Positions 1 through 8,549 of a stretch of 32,254 nucleotides of DNA are shown here, piece after piece (the first letter of the stretch is position 1; each line of letters starts with the position of its first letter). The translations under genes were made by a program, and so were the position numbers. The DNA is from Microcoleus sp. FACHB-831 (GTDB taxonomy: Bacteria; Cyanobacteriota; Cyanobacteriia; Cyanobacteriales; FACHB-T130): the NCBI RefSeq assembly GCF_014695585.1, contig NZ_JACJON010000078.1, positions 1 through 32,254 on the forward strand, given 5' to 3'. The notes beneath the pieces are model-generated. The model saw only the letters and a list, made by a program, of their open reading frames with translations, had not been told where the DNA came from and did not search any database.

Positions 1-723
1 TGTCGCTTCTTGATATGACGTTGTTAACGGCGCTGTTATTTGAGGCGAAGCTTGTATTGTATTTTCTTCATCCGCTACGTTTGATTCGCTATCGAACCCT
101 GTTTCTGTAAATGCTTGGACAAGGTTAACGTCGGGTGTTGTGCTTGTCGCTTCTTGATATGACGTTGTTAACGGCGCTGTTATTTGAGGCGAAGCTTGTA
201 TTGTATTTTCTTCATCCGCTACGTTTGATTCGCTATCGAACCCTGTTTCTGTAAATGTTTGGACAACGTTCACGTCAGGTGTTGTTATATTTGTCGCTTC
301 TTGATATGACGTTGTTAATGGCGCTGTTATTTGAGGCGAAGCTTGTATTGTATTTTCTTCATCCGCTACGTTTGATGCGCTATCCAATCCTGTTTCTGTG
401 AATGCTTGGACAACGTTCACATCAGGTGTTGTGCTTGAAGTTAGTCCAGAGGTATTTGTTTGTGGCGCTGCTACCTGCTGGATTTCTCTTATTTCTTCTG
501 CAAATGTCGTACTTTCACTTCTATTGAAGCCTGGTTCTGTAAATGCTTGAACAACGTTAACGCTTGGTGGTATTGTGCTTGTCGCTTCTTGATATGAGGT
601 TGTTAACGGCGCTGTTATTTGAGGCGAAGCTTGTATTGTATTTTCTTCATCCGCTGCGTTTGAGACGCTATCGAATCCTGGTTCTGTAAATGCTTGGACA
701 ATGTTAACGCTAGGTGTTGTTGC
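1..723 (-). repeat. In-frame 144/147-bp tandem repeats (48-49 codons)
   Basis: Copies start at 1, 145, 292, about 436 and 580. The spacings are 144, 147, 144 and 144 bp, so all keep the reading frame. Copies at 1-144, 145-291 and 292-435 differ by only a few bases. The copy at 436-579 is clearly diverged, yet the copy at 580-723 again resembles the first three. The unit encodes a peptide containing DEENTIQASPQITAPLTTSY. More copies may lie beyond position 1. The pattern implies recent duplication or gene conversion inside the gene. Confidence 0.92.
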
Positions 724-1545
724 GCTAGTTAATTCAAATTGGCTGGCGGAGGAGCTGGCGTCACTTGCTGCTGTTTGTGCAGGGTATTCTAAAGATTTTG
801 CCTGAATTGTATTTGAATTATCTGGTAATTCAAATGATTGAACAACTGATGGTGTTGAATTTATCGATTTCTGCGTTAACTCCGCTTGTACATTTGGAGT
901 ATTAATAAAAGATTGCTCTATTGGTGCAGTGCTTTCCGGGAATGATTGAACAACATTAAAATCAGGCGTTGTTCGGCTTGTACTTTCTTGCAATCCGGTA
1001 AATTGAGACGTTGATACTTGCGATCGCTCGGTAAAATTACTTTCTCCGATCGCTGCGTTTTCAGTCACCTCAAAATCTGGCTCTGCAAAAGCTTGCACAA
1101 CGTTAAATTCAGGTGCTGTTGTGCTTCTAGCTTCTTCAGCTTGAATAAATTCTGGCGTTGATAACTGGGGTTGCTGTGTTAAATTACTTCCTGCAAATGC
1201 GGTTCGATCGCTTACCTCAACCCTTGGCTCTGCAAATGTTTGAACTACATTTTGGCTCGATGGCGTTGATGTTGTAGGTGCGATCGCTCTTTGTATTCCT
1301 ACAGTTTCACTCGGATTGTAAGCTCTCGCTTCTTCAAAAAACGGTGACTCTTTAAAAGAGTTGTCTGGTCGCTCGTACTCGGCTACTTCACGGGAAACAA
1401 AATTAGAAGTATCTAGCACCGCTATAGGAGATGCTCCTAGCGGATACAAAAATTTTGGCGATATTAATTTTTGACCCAAAGGGTTGGGTGCTAGCAAAGG
1501 ATTCTTAATACCAAGCGGTTCTTCTGTTGTTTCTGTTTCCGCCAT
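1..1545 (-). CDS. Repeat-rich Thr/Ser/Pro/Glu protein of the CIS locus (partial, C-terminus beyond window)
   Basis: An uninterrupted minus-strand frame runs from ATG at 1545 to the window edge (515 codons, no stop). It starts 4 nt after the stop of the upstream tube gene, so translational coupling is likely. The N-terminus (MAETETTEEPLGIKNPLLAP) and following ~90 residues are unique. The rest is built on a recurring motif, N-V-V-Q-A/T-F-T-E-P/T-G-F, seen about nine times and spaced about 48 residues apart toward the C-terminus. Composition is rich in Thr, Ser, Pro, Glu and Gln with very few Cys or Trp, which suggests a disordered or extended protein. The copies nearest the left edge are almost identical at DNA level and the N-terminal ones are degenerate. 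No family is recognised. By position it belongs to the CIS operon; a linker, fibre or extension component is possible but unproven. Confidence 0.85.
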   Translation of the reverse strand, partial: MAETETTEEPLGIKNPLLAPNPLGQKLISPKFLYPLGASPIAVLDTSNFVSREVAEYERPDNSFKESPFFEEARAYNPSETVGIQRAIAPTTSTPSSQNVVQTFAEPRVEVSDRTAFAGSNLTQQPQLSTPEFIQAEEARSTTAPEFNVVQAFAEPDFEVTENAAIGESNFTERSQVSTSQFTGLQESTSRTTPDFNVVQSFPESTAPIEQSFINTPNVQAELTQKSINSTPSVVQSFELPDNSNTIQAKSLEYPAQTAASDASSSASQFELTSATTPSVNIVQAFTEPGFDSVSNAADEENTIQASPQITAPLTTSYQEATSTIPPSVNVVQAFTEPGFNRSESTTFAEEIREIQQVAAPQTNTSGLTSSTTPDVNVVQAFTETGLDSASNVADEENTIQASPQITAPLTTSYQEATNITTPDVNVVQTFTETGFDSESNVADEENTIQASPQITAPLTTSYQEATSTTPDVNLVQAFTETGFDSESNVADEENTIQASPQITAPLTTSYQEAT

Positions 1546-1549
1546 AATG

Positions 1550-2098
1550 CTAGTTACTGGGGTAGTATCCTGAGTTATCGCGTCCGGTGGAAAGCATTGT
1601 TGCGCCTCCACCACCTGCGTTTGCAACCTTCAAACCTTCGTAGGCAATTGTCAATTCTTCGATAGCAACTTCATTGCCATCTGCTTTTAATGCTGGCGCT
1701 TTCCAAGCCACAGGAACAGCCGCAATTAGCGTCCAACACTGCATTGTTTCTCCGGCTTGATTAAAAACTAGAATGTTGACATTGCGACGTTTTTTCTTTT
1801 TCTCCTGCAACGTATTCGATATCCAACCCCAAAATACTCGTAAATCGTCGGTCATACCGCGTTTCAGCGTAACATCGCTAAATTGTGCCTGACCCAAAAT
1901 TACGCGCTGTTGATTATTGACACCGCCTTCGTTGCGTTTATCATTTTTTATAGTGAAACCCAAGCCTGAGCATTCCCTAAAAGATGCACTAAGTTGGCCT
2001 TCAATTTCTACATAAAAGCGATTAGCCGTAACGTAGTTTTGCTGGCGGTTACTCGTGCTGTTACCAGTGCCGTTTTGGGTAGCTTTGCTATTAACCAT
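1550..2098 (-). CDS. CIS/phage tail tube protein (gp19-like)
   Basis: This is a tube-forming protein of the T4 gp19-like family, as in Afp1/5 and PVC tubes. Visible family features are the start N-R-F-Y-V-E-I-E-G, the S-F-R-E-C-S-G-L block, then V-T-L-K-R-G-M-T-D-D followed by F-W-G-W, and the late E-V-A-I-E-E-L-T-I-A-Y-E-G-L strand. The length (about 182 aa) is slightly above normal because of a Gln/Asn/Ser-rich N-terminus and a Gly-rich tail. Start choice: GGAGGG lies 11 nt before ATG at 2098; in-frame GTG (2104) and TTG (2107) give shorter spacings and cannot be excluded. With the GTG or TTG start it would overlap the upstream 95-aa gene. It differs from the two plus-strand tube proteins, so it may form a specialised ring such as the baseplate-proximal tube initiator. 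Confidence 0.9.
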   Translation of the reverse strand: MVNSKATQNGTGNSTSNRQQNYVTANRFYVEIEGQLSASFRECSGLGFTIKNDKRNEGGVNNQQRVILGQAQFSDVTLKRGMTDDLRVFWGWISNTLQEKKKKRRNVNILVFNQAGETMQCWTLIAAVPVAWKAPALKADGNEVAIEELTIAYEGLKVANAGGGGATMLSTGRDNSGYYPSN

Positions 2099-2100
2099 TA

Positions 2101-2388
2101 TCACCAATACCCTCCATAGTTTCTACTGCGTTCCCGTTGATTTTGCAGGTCTTCCAGCAGCAATTGGTATACTCGCTCACTAAGTAACCGCATTAATAGG
2201 GGATCTTGCATAACTTTAGCTGCTGCTTTGGCGATCGCAGTTTGTCTCTCGTCGCCATCATTGCTCGTGCCAAAAATCCCTGCTGCGTATCCCGCTGTAC
2301 TTGTAGTATCGCCACTAGGTTTAAAAAATGGCTGTACCTGTAAATCAGATAGTGCTGTAGCGGGTGCGAGGGAAGGATTAGTTGGCAT
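2101..2388 (-). CDS. Small CIS-operon protein, function unknown (95 aa)
   Basis: A 95-residue acidic/polar protein ending N-Y-G-G-Y-W. Its stop lies 2 nt before the tube ATG at 2098, inside the tight operon. The N-terminal half is low complexity (Pro, Thr, Ser, Gly). The C-terminal half is an amphipathic helix-rich segment with K-V-M-Q-D-P-L-L-M-R-L-L-S-E-R-V-Y-Q-L-L-L-E-D-L, followed by Q-R-E-R-S-R. No catalytic motif, signal peptide or membrane segment is visible. I do not recognise a family with certainty; small helical proteins next to tube genes often act as assembly partners, but that is inference. There is no clear Shine-Dalgarno sequence before the ATG. Confidence 0.75.
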   Translation of the reverse strand: MPTNPSLAPATALSDLQVQPFFKPSGDTTSTAGYAAGIFGTSNDGDERQTAIAKAAAKVMQDPLLMRLLSERVYQLLLEDLQNQRERSRNYGGYW

Positions 2389-2472
2389 ATTTAAAACCCA
2401 GCCTTTTATTCCAGTTTAGCAGGCGGTTTTGCCGTTTATAGTAGTCTAAAGTATAGCTTAATTTACCCATTA

Positions 2473-4977
2473 CTATGGTTTGGGTTGGAGCGGTACAATC
2501 CCTGTTTTACTAAGCAGGCGCTGGCTTTCCTCAGTCCTCAGAATATCAGCAAACTTGGCACCCGCTCGGCTGCGGCTATTATCTCGCGGATAAACTACAG
2601 CCATAGGATATGCCAAAGGATAAGTTCCGTTTCTAAAAACATCAATATTGGGATGATAGCTGCCTTTATCGTTACACAAATCGCTTGTTGGCTCTATTGG
2701 TTGACCGTTGCTTTGAATTAAAGCCTGTACAGGAGTTTTACCATCCTCTACTAAAGCTAGAGGATAAGCCGAGCATTGACCAAAAACTTTGCTAAACGTG
2801 CCAAAAGCGATCGCTCCAACTTGCTCTTCTTTCTCTTGCTCAAAGTCCTCTATTACATTTCTCAACGTTGTAAATGTAGGGATACGATGAATTTCGACTG
2901 GTGGGGTACTGTTGACAAAAGATGATTCATCTTTTTCCTGTTTATTTTCCTCTTTTTTTATCAACTTTCTAAAAGCTTCAATGTCCGTTTTATTCTTCAA
3001 CACCCGTTGTTCAAAAATTTGCACTGCTTCAGCTTCAGGCGGCATATACAGTTTTACTGGTAAATCTGGGCCTCCTGGTATTTGGTTCCAATTAGTTATT
3101 TTCCCCGTATAAAGTTTTCGCAACTGATCTAACGTAATCTTTCCCTCCAAAAACTTAGGAAGACTCTTCTCTCGTTGTGCATAACTAAAAGCAACAAAGA
3201 TGGCCAAACCGTCATAGCCAAATTTTTTATACTCCAAATCGCCGCTTAATTGATTGACTAAACTGGTTATGGCAAATTCTGCTTCACCGGATCTAACTTT
3301 AGTAATTGTTAAAGGCTCGGCTGACGAATCTAAACCATAACTTACAGGTTCATACATGAGTTCTAAATTAGGTTTGCGTCTTTGAAGTTCTTTTTCTAGA
3401 CTTTGACCTTTTTCTACTAAATTTTTTTGTTGCAGCACATAACTCCACGTTCCTTTTTCTTCACCAGTGTATCTAAACTTCCCTGATGGAACGCCAGCTA
3501 CATCCTTAATACAACAAATTGGAAGATCGCCATAACTAGCTTGGCTGGTTTTAGGCTTATACAGCCAAAGCCACAGCAAAGTCCCTAGCAAAGTTAACCC
3601 CAAAGCTAATAGCAAAAATAGAATTAAACGCATTCGAGGCAGATTGGATGGCTCATCTTCATCTGGCTCTAACTCAACAACTTCCGTCGCCGGAGTTGTT
3701 CTGATAACGGGTATTTTCAACAGCACGCGGCGTGCTTCTTCGACGCTTTGAAAAGGAACGCTATAGCCACAAAGCCGAAATATAAATCCCTTCAGAGCAG
3801 GATCTACAATCGGCCACTGATTATCATCTTTGGGGTCTACGGGCAACCTGGTAACAGGATCTACCACTCTACCTGCTAATAGGTAAAAAGCTACATAACC
3901 TACATCTACTAAATCTCCCGCAATTGTAGGGATATAAGGTTCGCTAGTGGGGAGATCGAATAAGCGTTCCCAAAGGGATTGGTCGCACAAATAAATAAAA
4001 AATTTCTCTTTATCTATTAGTAAGCTATCAAGAGTAATATTGCCGTGCGGTATTCCTTGTTGCACTTGACCGGATGGGAGACGAAATTTTTGTCCGTGAA
4101 GAAACTCTAGACTTTGCAGTACGAGATTGAGAAACTGGCGGACAGCGATCGCGTCCATCTGCCCGTTTTCTTTAAGGTGATGTCTTAAACTGGGGTAGAT
4201 ATCTAAATTACCTTTAGTAATCAGATAACATCGCTCTTCGTTTTCATCTGCGATCGCTTCCCAAGGAACGATCGCGCGAAAATCCTGCACTCTACCGTCT
4301 GCTAAACTCAATCCTGCTAATTGCGTAAAAGCTAATTTACGCTGGCGGGCTTCTTCTGTATTAAAACAACGAGTAGGAAGCAGATATTCTTTTATTACAA
4401 TCGGTTGTTCGTCAGATACCTGAACGCCACGATATAAACGCCCCATCCCCCGCCGTTCTAAGAAACTTTCGACACGATATCTGCCTCGAATGCCTCTTAT
4501 TTCCACTTTTTCAGGCAAGATAGCTGGAAAACCACATTGCTGACAATACTTTGCTGCTGGCTCTTGCTGAATGGTTTCTAGGGGGCGATCGCAGCCTAAT
4601 GGATCGCGCTCCAGACAAGGATACTGCCTGTATACATAATCTGATACCTGATAGCTTGTTAGCGAATCATTTGTCTCAACTTCGGTAGCAACTGAGGTAT
4701 CTTTATCTGCTGGAGCAATAGATTGGTCGTATGCAGCTGCCTCTTCAGGAGATATTGTAGCAACGCCAAATCTTTCGTGAAGAATAGGTACAATCCAACT
4801 AAATCTATTTAGCCACATAAAAGTAGGTGGCAACCTAAGATAGCTTCTAGCTCGAACCTCAGCTTGATATTTAGCTACACTTAAAGGATCTTCTCTTCGC
4901 CATACTTCGCTAATTAGCGACTTGCGATCTTTCTTATCTCTCTTGGTCCTAACCAAATCTTTTTTATTCTTCGCCAT
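2473..4977 (-). CDS. 4-Cys zinc-ribbon / pseudokinase / TM / PstS-like substrate-binding fusion protein
   Basis: The predicted protein has 834 residues if it starts at MAKNKKDLVR (ATG 4977, preceded by GGAG at about -11); an upstream in-frame TTG at 5043 adds 22 atypical residues. Order of parts: basic N-terminus; four cysteines at about 121, 129, 145 and 148 (ending C-Q-Q-C-G) like the zinc-ribbon of cyanobacterial Ser/Thr kinases; a kinase-like fold (about 160-430) with a Gly-rich R-R-G-M-G and V-I-K lysine (about 196). The catalytic loop reads H-G-N-I-T-L-D, lacking the HRD aspartate, and D-F-G is replaced by D-Q-S, so it is probably a pseudokinase. One membrane segment follows (about 449-472), then a PstS-type phosphate-binding-protein-like domain (about 498-830; I-T-L-D-Q-L-R-K-L-Y-T-G-K-I-T-N-W). 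The C-terminal domain should lie across the membrane. Its place inside the CIS operon suggests anchoring or sensing, which is inferred. Confidence 0.9.
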   Translation of the reverse strand: MAKNKKDLVRTKRDKKDRKSLISEVWRREDPLSVAKYQAEVRARSYLRLPPTFMWLNRFSWIVPILHERFGVATISPEEAAAYDQSIAPADKDTSVATEVETNDSLTSYQVSDYVYRQYPCLERDPLGCDRPLETIQQEPAAKYCQQCGFPAILPEKVEIRGIRGRYRVESFLERRGMGRLYRGVQVSDEQPIVIKEYLLPTRCFNTEEARQRKLAFTQLAGLSLADGRVQDFRAIVPWEAIADENEERCYLITKGNLDIYPSLRHHLKENGQMDAIAVRQFLNLVLQSLEFLHGQKFRLPSGQVQQGIPHGNITLDSLLIDKEKFFIYLCDQSLWERLFDLPTSEPYIPTIAGDLVDVGYVAFYLLAGRVVDPVTRLPVDPKDDNQWPIVDPALKGFIFRLCGYSVPFQSVEEARRVLLKIPVIRTTPATEVVELEPDEDEPSNLPRMRLILFLLLALGLTLLGTLLWLWLYKPKTSQASYGDLPICCIKDVAGVPSGKFRYTGEEKGTWSYVLQQKNLVEKGQSLEKELQRRKPNLELMYEPVSYGLDSSAEPLTITKVRSGEAEFAITSLVNQLSGDLEYKKFGYDGLAIFVAFSYAQREKSLPKFLEGKITLDQLRKLYTGKITNWNQIPGGPDLPVKLYMPPEAEAVQIFEQRVLKNKTDIEAFRKLIKKEENKQEKDESSFVNSTPPVEIHRIPTFTTLRNVIEDFEQEKEEQVGAIAFGTFSKVFGQCSAYPLALVEDGKTPVQALIQSNGQPIEPTSDLCNDKGSYHPNIDVFRNGTYPLAYPMAVVYPRDNSRSRAGAKFADILRTEESQRLLSKTGIVPLQPKP

Positions 4978-5156
4978 AACAGCAATGCTCCGGGCTACAA
5001 ATGAAATAATGTTGCAGCAGCTTAACCGTTGTCCGCTGAACAATAATTAATGACTACGTTTTCTTAAAGCTAAAGCCCCTTTTTTCAAGGAAGATTTAGG
5101 AGGCTTTCCACTAGGAAACAGGAAACAGTACTAAAGACAACTTTTGAGGCAACCTC

Positions 5157-7247
5157 TTAAACCCATCCTTTAACTTCAGCATCAGTTAAAGTTCTTTCTA
5201 ACTTGACATATTCACTTTTAGCGGCGGCTAAAATATGTTTCATGCCCACTGGTTCGTTGGCGTCTGCTGCTATAAAAGCTGAATTTAAGGCGATATTACG
5301 GATGTTACCGCCTGCCACGTTCAGACGCGCTAGTTTAGCAAAATCTAAATTGTCTGTTGGTGTTTTGCCAGGAAAGATGCGCTGCCATATTTCAGCTCTC
5401 TGGGTGGCATCGGGGAATGCAAACTTGACAACGAAGCGGATGCGGCGGAGGAAGGCAGTATCGAGGGAGTCTTTAAGATTAGTAGTAAGAATAGCTAGCC
5501 CCTGGTAGGCTTCCATGCGCTGTAGCAAGTAGCTGACCTCGATATTAGCATGGCGATCGTGGCTGTCTTTTACTTCGCTGCGTTTGCCAAACAGGGCATC
5601 AGCTTCGTCGAACAGTAAGATAGTTCCGCCAGCTTCGGCAGCATCGAATATGCGCCGCAGGTTTTTCTCTGTCTCGCCGATGTATTTGCTAACGACTGAA
5701 CTCAAGTCGATGCGATAGAGATCTAGGCGCAGTTCGCCTGCAAGTACGTCGGCTGCCATAGTTTTGCCAGTGCCGCTAGATCCGGCAAAAAGAGCGCTAA
5801 TGCCTAAACCGCGATCGCCTTTACCTGCAAATCCCCAGCTTTCATATACCTTGGAGCGTTGGCGGACGTGTGAGGCAATGTCTCGCAGTGTCTGGCGCTG
5901 CGTCTCTGGCAATACTAAATCATCCCACTTAGCGCCAGGGTTAAGGCGTTGGGCTAGATCTTCTAAGCGAGGACGCGCTTGAGCGCGGCAGCTATCCCAC
6001 AAGGCGGTTGTGAGGGCAGAGGATTGAGCGTTAAATAAAGAAGGATTATTACTCTGAATAATTTCTTCCTCTTCAGTTGCAATTGCCCCCGATTTAACTC
6101 CTGATAAAACTTCAGCACAAACGGCATGAATTGTGGGCAGCGTGAGGTTAAAATTTGACACTAAAACTTCTACTTGTCCGTTTAAGCCCACCGCTTTTTC
6201 GCCTAAAACGGTTTGCCAAATCGCACGCTGTTCCGAAGCAGTTGGCTGACGAACATCAAAGGCGATCGCGGGACGCAGGCGCATTCTTCTCCTGTCTCTA
6301 GTCGAAACAATCAGGGGACTTACCGACCCCTCGATCAAGCGGGCGATCGCGCTTTCTTTGGCTGCATCCCCTCCCAGTTCCAGTTCGTCGCAGTCTAACA
6401 ACAGAGCGGCTTGCGAGAGCGCGGCTTCCCTTTCCCACACCTGCATTAAGTCATGCAGTTCGTTATGGTTCGCTGAAATAGCTCGCGCAGACATAACGTA
6501 TAGATTCAGCCCTACAAGCTGACAAGCACTAGAAGCGATCGCCCTTTTGCTAGTTACGTCTTCACCGCACAGTTGTACGATCGGCAAACCAGTGGGGCTG
6601 GACTGCGACCATGTTGCTGCCACCCGTTCTGCGAGTTCCCAATGTGATGGAACTATTACACCAGAAACCGACAACGGCTCGGCTATAGCCATGAGTCGCT
6701 CATCAAGAGCGGTAACGCCTGCGATATAGTGCAACAACCTTTCGTCAATCCGCAGCGGACTGAGGCTTAGAGCATTACCTCTACCGACTTCAATCAACCG
6801 CCAGCGGCGCAAAGGAGAACCGGGAGCGATCGCGCTCCAATGCGCTGTAGGTAAGACCGCCGTAGCGAGACTAAACGTAGCATAGGTTGCTTGTCGGTCA
6901 TTATTTGCCGTAGCGCACAGCGACGCGAACCTATTGTCAAATTCTATACCAGCGCATAACAGCAGCACGTCGCGCTCAAAAGACGACAAATTAAACGTGG
7001 TGCATAAATGTTGCAATGCTGAAGGAGAAGGCAGCGCAGCGGCTGCCACTTGTAAAGCTAGGTTAGCCGCTAAAGATCCTTGAGATTGGTTGTTATCCGG
7101 CGGCGCGGCTGTAACTTCTTCGCTGTTGCCTTTTTGAGCTTCTAAATTGCGAACGTGATGCTCTAATGCCTCACGCACGACAGCCAAAGACGCCATCAAG
7201 TAGCGCTGATTAGCTTCTTGCCAGTTGTTAGTCGCTGTTGTGTTCAT
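5157..7247 (-). CDS. AAA+ ATPase of the contractile injection system (Afp15/PVC15-like)
   Basis: A 696-aa two-module ATPase. The C-terminal module is canonical: Walker A G-S-S-G-T-G-K-T at 489-496, Walker B I-L-L-F-D-E-A-D at 543-550, sensor-1 T-T-N at 588-590 and paired arginines at 601-602. The N-terminal half has an AAA-like layout with decayed motifs: L-C-G-E-D-V-T-S-K-R around 226-235 instead of Walker A, and A-L-L-L-D-C-D-E around 281-288 for Walker B. This resembles the ATPases found in nearly all extracellular/thylakoid CIS clusters, whose exact role in assembly is not settled. It lies downstream of the methyltransferase gene (79-bp gap). There is no convincing Shine-Dalgarno before ATG 7247. 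Confidence 0.93.
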   Translation of the reverse strand: MNTTATNNWQEANQRYLMASLAVVREALEHHVRNLEAQKGNSEEVTAAPPDNNQSQGSLAANLALQVAAAALPSPSALQHLCTTFNLSSFERDVLLLCAGIEFDNRFASLCATANNDRQATYATFSLATAVLPTAHWSAIAPGSPLRRWRLIEVGRGNALSLSPLRIDERLLHYIAGVTALDERLMAIAEPLSVSGVIVPSHWELAERVAATWSQSSPTGLPIVQLCGEDVTSKRAIASSACQLVGLNLYVMSARAISANHNELHDLMQVWEREAALSQAALLLDCDELELGGDAAKESAIARLIEGSVSPLIVSTRDRRRMRLRPAIAFDVRQPTASEQRAIWQTVLGEKAVGLNGQVEVLVSNFNLTLPTIHAVCAEVLSGVKSGAIATEEEEIIQSNNPSLFNAQSSALTTALWDSCRAQARPRLEDLAQRLNPGAKWDDLVLPETQRQTLRDIASHVRQRSKVYESWGFAGKGDRGLGISALFAGSSGTGKTMAADVLAGELRLDLYRIDLSSVVSKYIGETEKNLRRIFDAAEAGGTILLFDEADALFGKRSEVKDSHDRHANIEVSYLLQRMEAYQGLAILTTNLKDSLDTAFLRRIRFVVKFAFPDATQRAEIWQRIFPGKTPTDNLDFAKLARLNVAGGNIRNIALNSAFIAADANEPVGMKHILAAAKSEYVKLERTLTDAEVKGWV

Positions 7248-7293
7248 AAGGAGCCGGATTAGGGATTAGGCAGAGTAGGAGTGGGGAAGTGCG

Positions 7294-7314
7294 GGACTCC
7301 GGACTCCGGACTCC
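7294..7314. repeat. Three tandem GGACTCC heptamers
   Basis: Three perfect head-to-tail copies of GGACTCC lie in the gap between the methyltransferase and ATPase genes. They resemble the short tandemly repeated heptamers (STRR) common in filamentous cyanobacteria. No function is evident. Confidence 0.8.
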
Positions 7315-7326
7315 CTTAGTTGTTGC

Positions 7327-8400
7327 TTACAACTTTCGGCAGAGTATCCAGCGTAATTCTATTGGTGGTTGCCCATCTTCTAAAGGGAATACATTGCGGC
7401 CAGTCACCCAATTAGCAAACCAACTTACTGGAGGCCATGCTTCTGCTGGTAGGCGATCGCGCTCGTACTCATATACTGATTCATCTGATATTAGTTCTAG
7501 CGGAAGTCCATCCATTGCTGTTGATAACTCTGGCTGCGTAAAGATTGAGCAAATCATCACTTGACTCACTTCTCTGGCTACCACATCTGGCTCATATCCA
7601 TCTACTGCTAAGAAAATGTTAAAGAGCAACAAACCTCCAGAGCTAACCAAATCGCATATTTTTTCAAGCAACGTTCGTAGTTGCTCAACACTACGAAGAT
7701 CCGATATTACCTCGACGACGAGCGCCAGCCTGTACTTATCCTTTTGCATTGCCACTTCTGGATCGAGTACATCACCTTCGATAACTGTCACGGGCAATTT
7801 CTCTGCTTCCGCTGCTTCCCTTATTTGCGAAGCAAACACGGGAGTTACTTCTAATGCATCAACTGGATAACCCAATCTTGCTAAGGGAATTGTATTGCGA
7901 CCCGTTCCAGCTCCCACATCCAAAATTGGTGACTTTTCTGGCTCATCCAAACTGGAGGCGATCGCCATTACCTTAGCGTCTGGGTTAGCGCCAAATAGGG
8001 GAGGTTCTCTGGTTTCAACCCACTTTGAGTATTCATCTGCAATTGATTTAACTCTTGTCCCAATGGTGCAAGCTACTCCAAATGTTGATTTTTCAGATGG
8101 CTCGTATCGAAACACTACCTCAGAATAACGTTCTGCTCGAAAGCCGTCTTCTAGATGTTGCGCCAGGAGCTTACTCAAGCCCTCTTGTACTTCTACAGGC
8201 ATGGGTCTGCCCAGTAATAAAAACAAATTTTCTAGCCAGCGCATATAATGTTCTAGCATAGATGGTATGCAAGGCATCACCACCTCTCCCTTGGCAGCCA
8301 TTCTAGAATTCACGCTATGAATTAGTGATTTATGGAGCATATCGGGGTCAGCTATTACTGACTTTTGATCGCTCTGATGTGGGCTATTTTCAGAAGTCAT
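7327..8400 (-). CDS. Class I SAM-dependent methyltransferase
   Basis: A 357-aa protein. Motif I, I-L-D-V-G-A-G-T-G-R-N at 159-169, is the SAM-binding glycine loop. A post-I acidic residue (D-A-L-E-V-T, E184) and motif II-like I-E-G-D-V-L-D (207-213) follow, then a strand A-L-V-V-E-V at 226-231. About 150 residues precede the methyltransferase fold and look helical; they may bind substrate. The class is clear, but the substrate cannot be deduced. It sits between the DUF4255 gene and the CIS ATPase gene on the same strand, so co-transcription is likely. It could modify a CIS component or cargo, or be a passenger. Confidence 0.85.
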   Translation of the reverse strand: MTSENSPHQSDQKSVIADPDMLHKSLIHSVNSRMAAKGEVVMPCIPSMLEHYMRWLENLFLLLGRPMPVEVQEGLSKLLAQHLEDGFRAERYSEVVFRYEPSEKSTFGVACTIGTRVKSIADEYSKWVETREPPLFGANPDAKVMAIASSLDEPEKSPILDVGAGTGRNTIPLARLGYPVDALEVTPVFASQIREAAEAEKLPVTVIEGDVLDPEVAMQKDKYRLALVVEVISDLRSVEQLRTLLEKICDLVSSGGLLLFNIFLAVDGYEPDVVAREVSQVMICSIFTQPELSTAMDGLPLELISDESVYEYERDRLPAEAWPPVSWFANWVTGRNVFPLEDGQPPIELRWILCRKL

Positions 8401-8549
8401 ACTTAACTATTAATTGGTAATTGCTCGGGAGGTTTCAGTTATCACAAACTTATGACAACTAACTTGAAAATCGTGAATTACAACTAACTATTTTAATCTT
8501 TTAAATTGCAATCATAACTTTCAATTTTTCTTAATCAGTTATTGATAAT

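Noticed and set aside
1-723. CRISPR array or intergenic satellite
   Set aside because: Units are 144-147 bp, contiguous, keep one open reading frame and continue a coding sequence; there are no short repeats with unique spacers.
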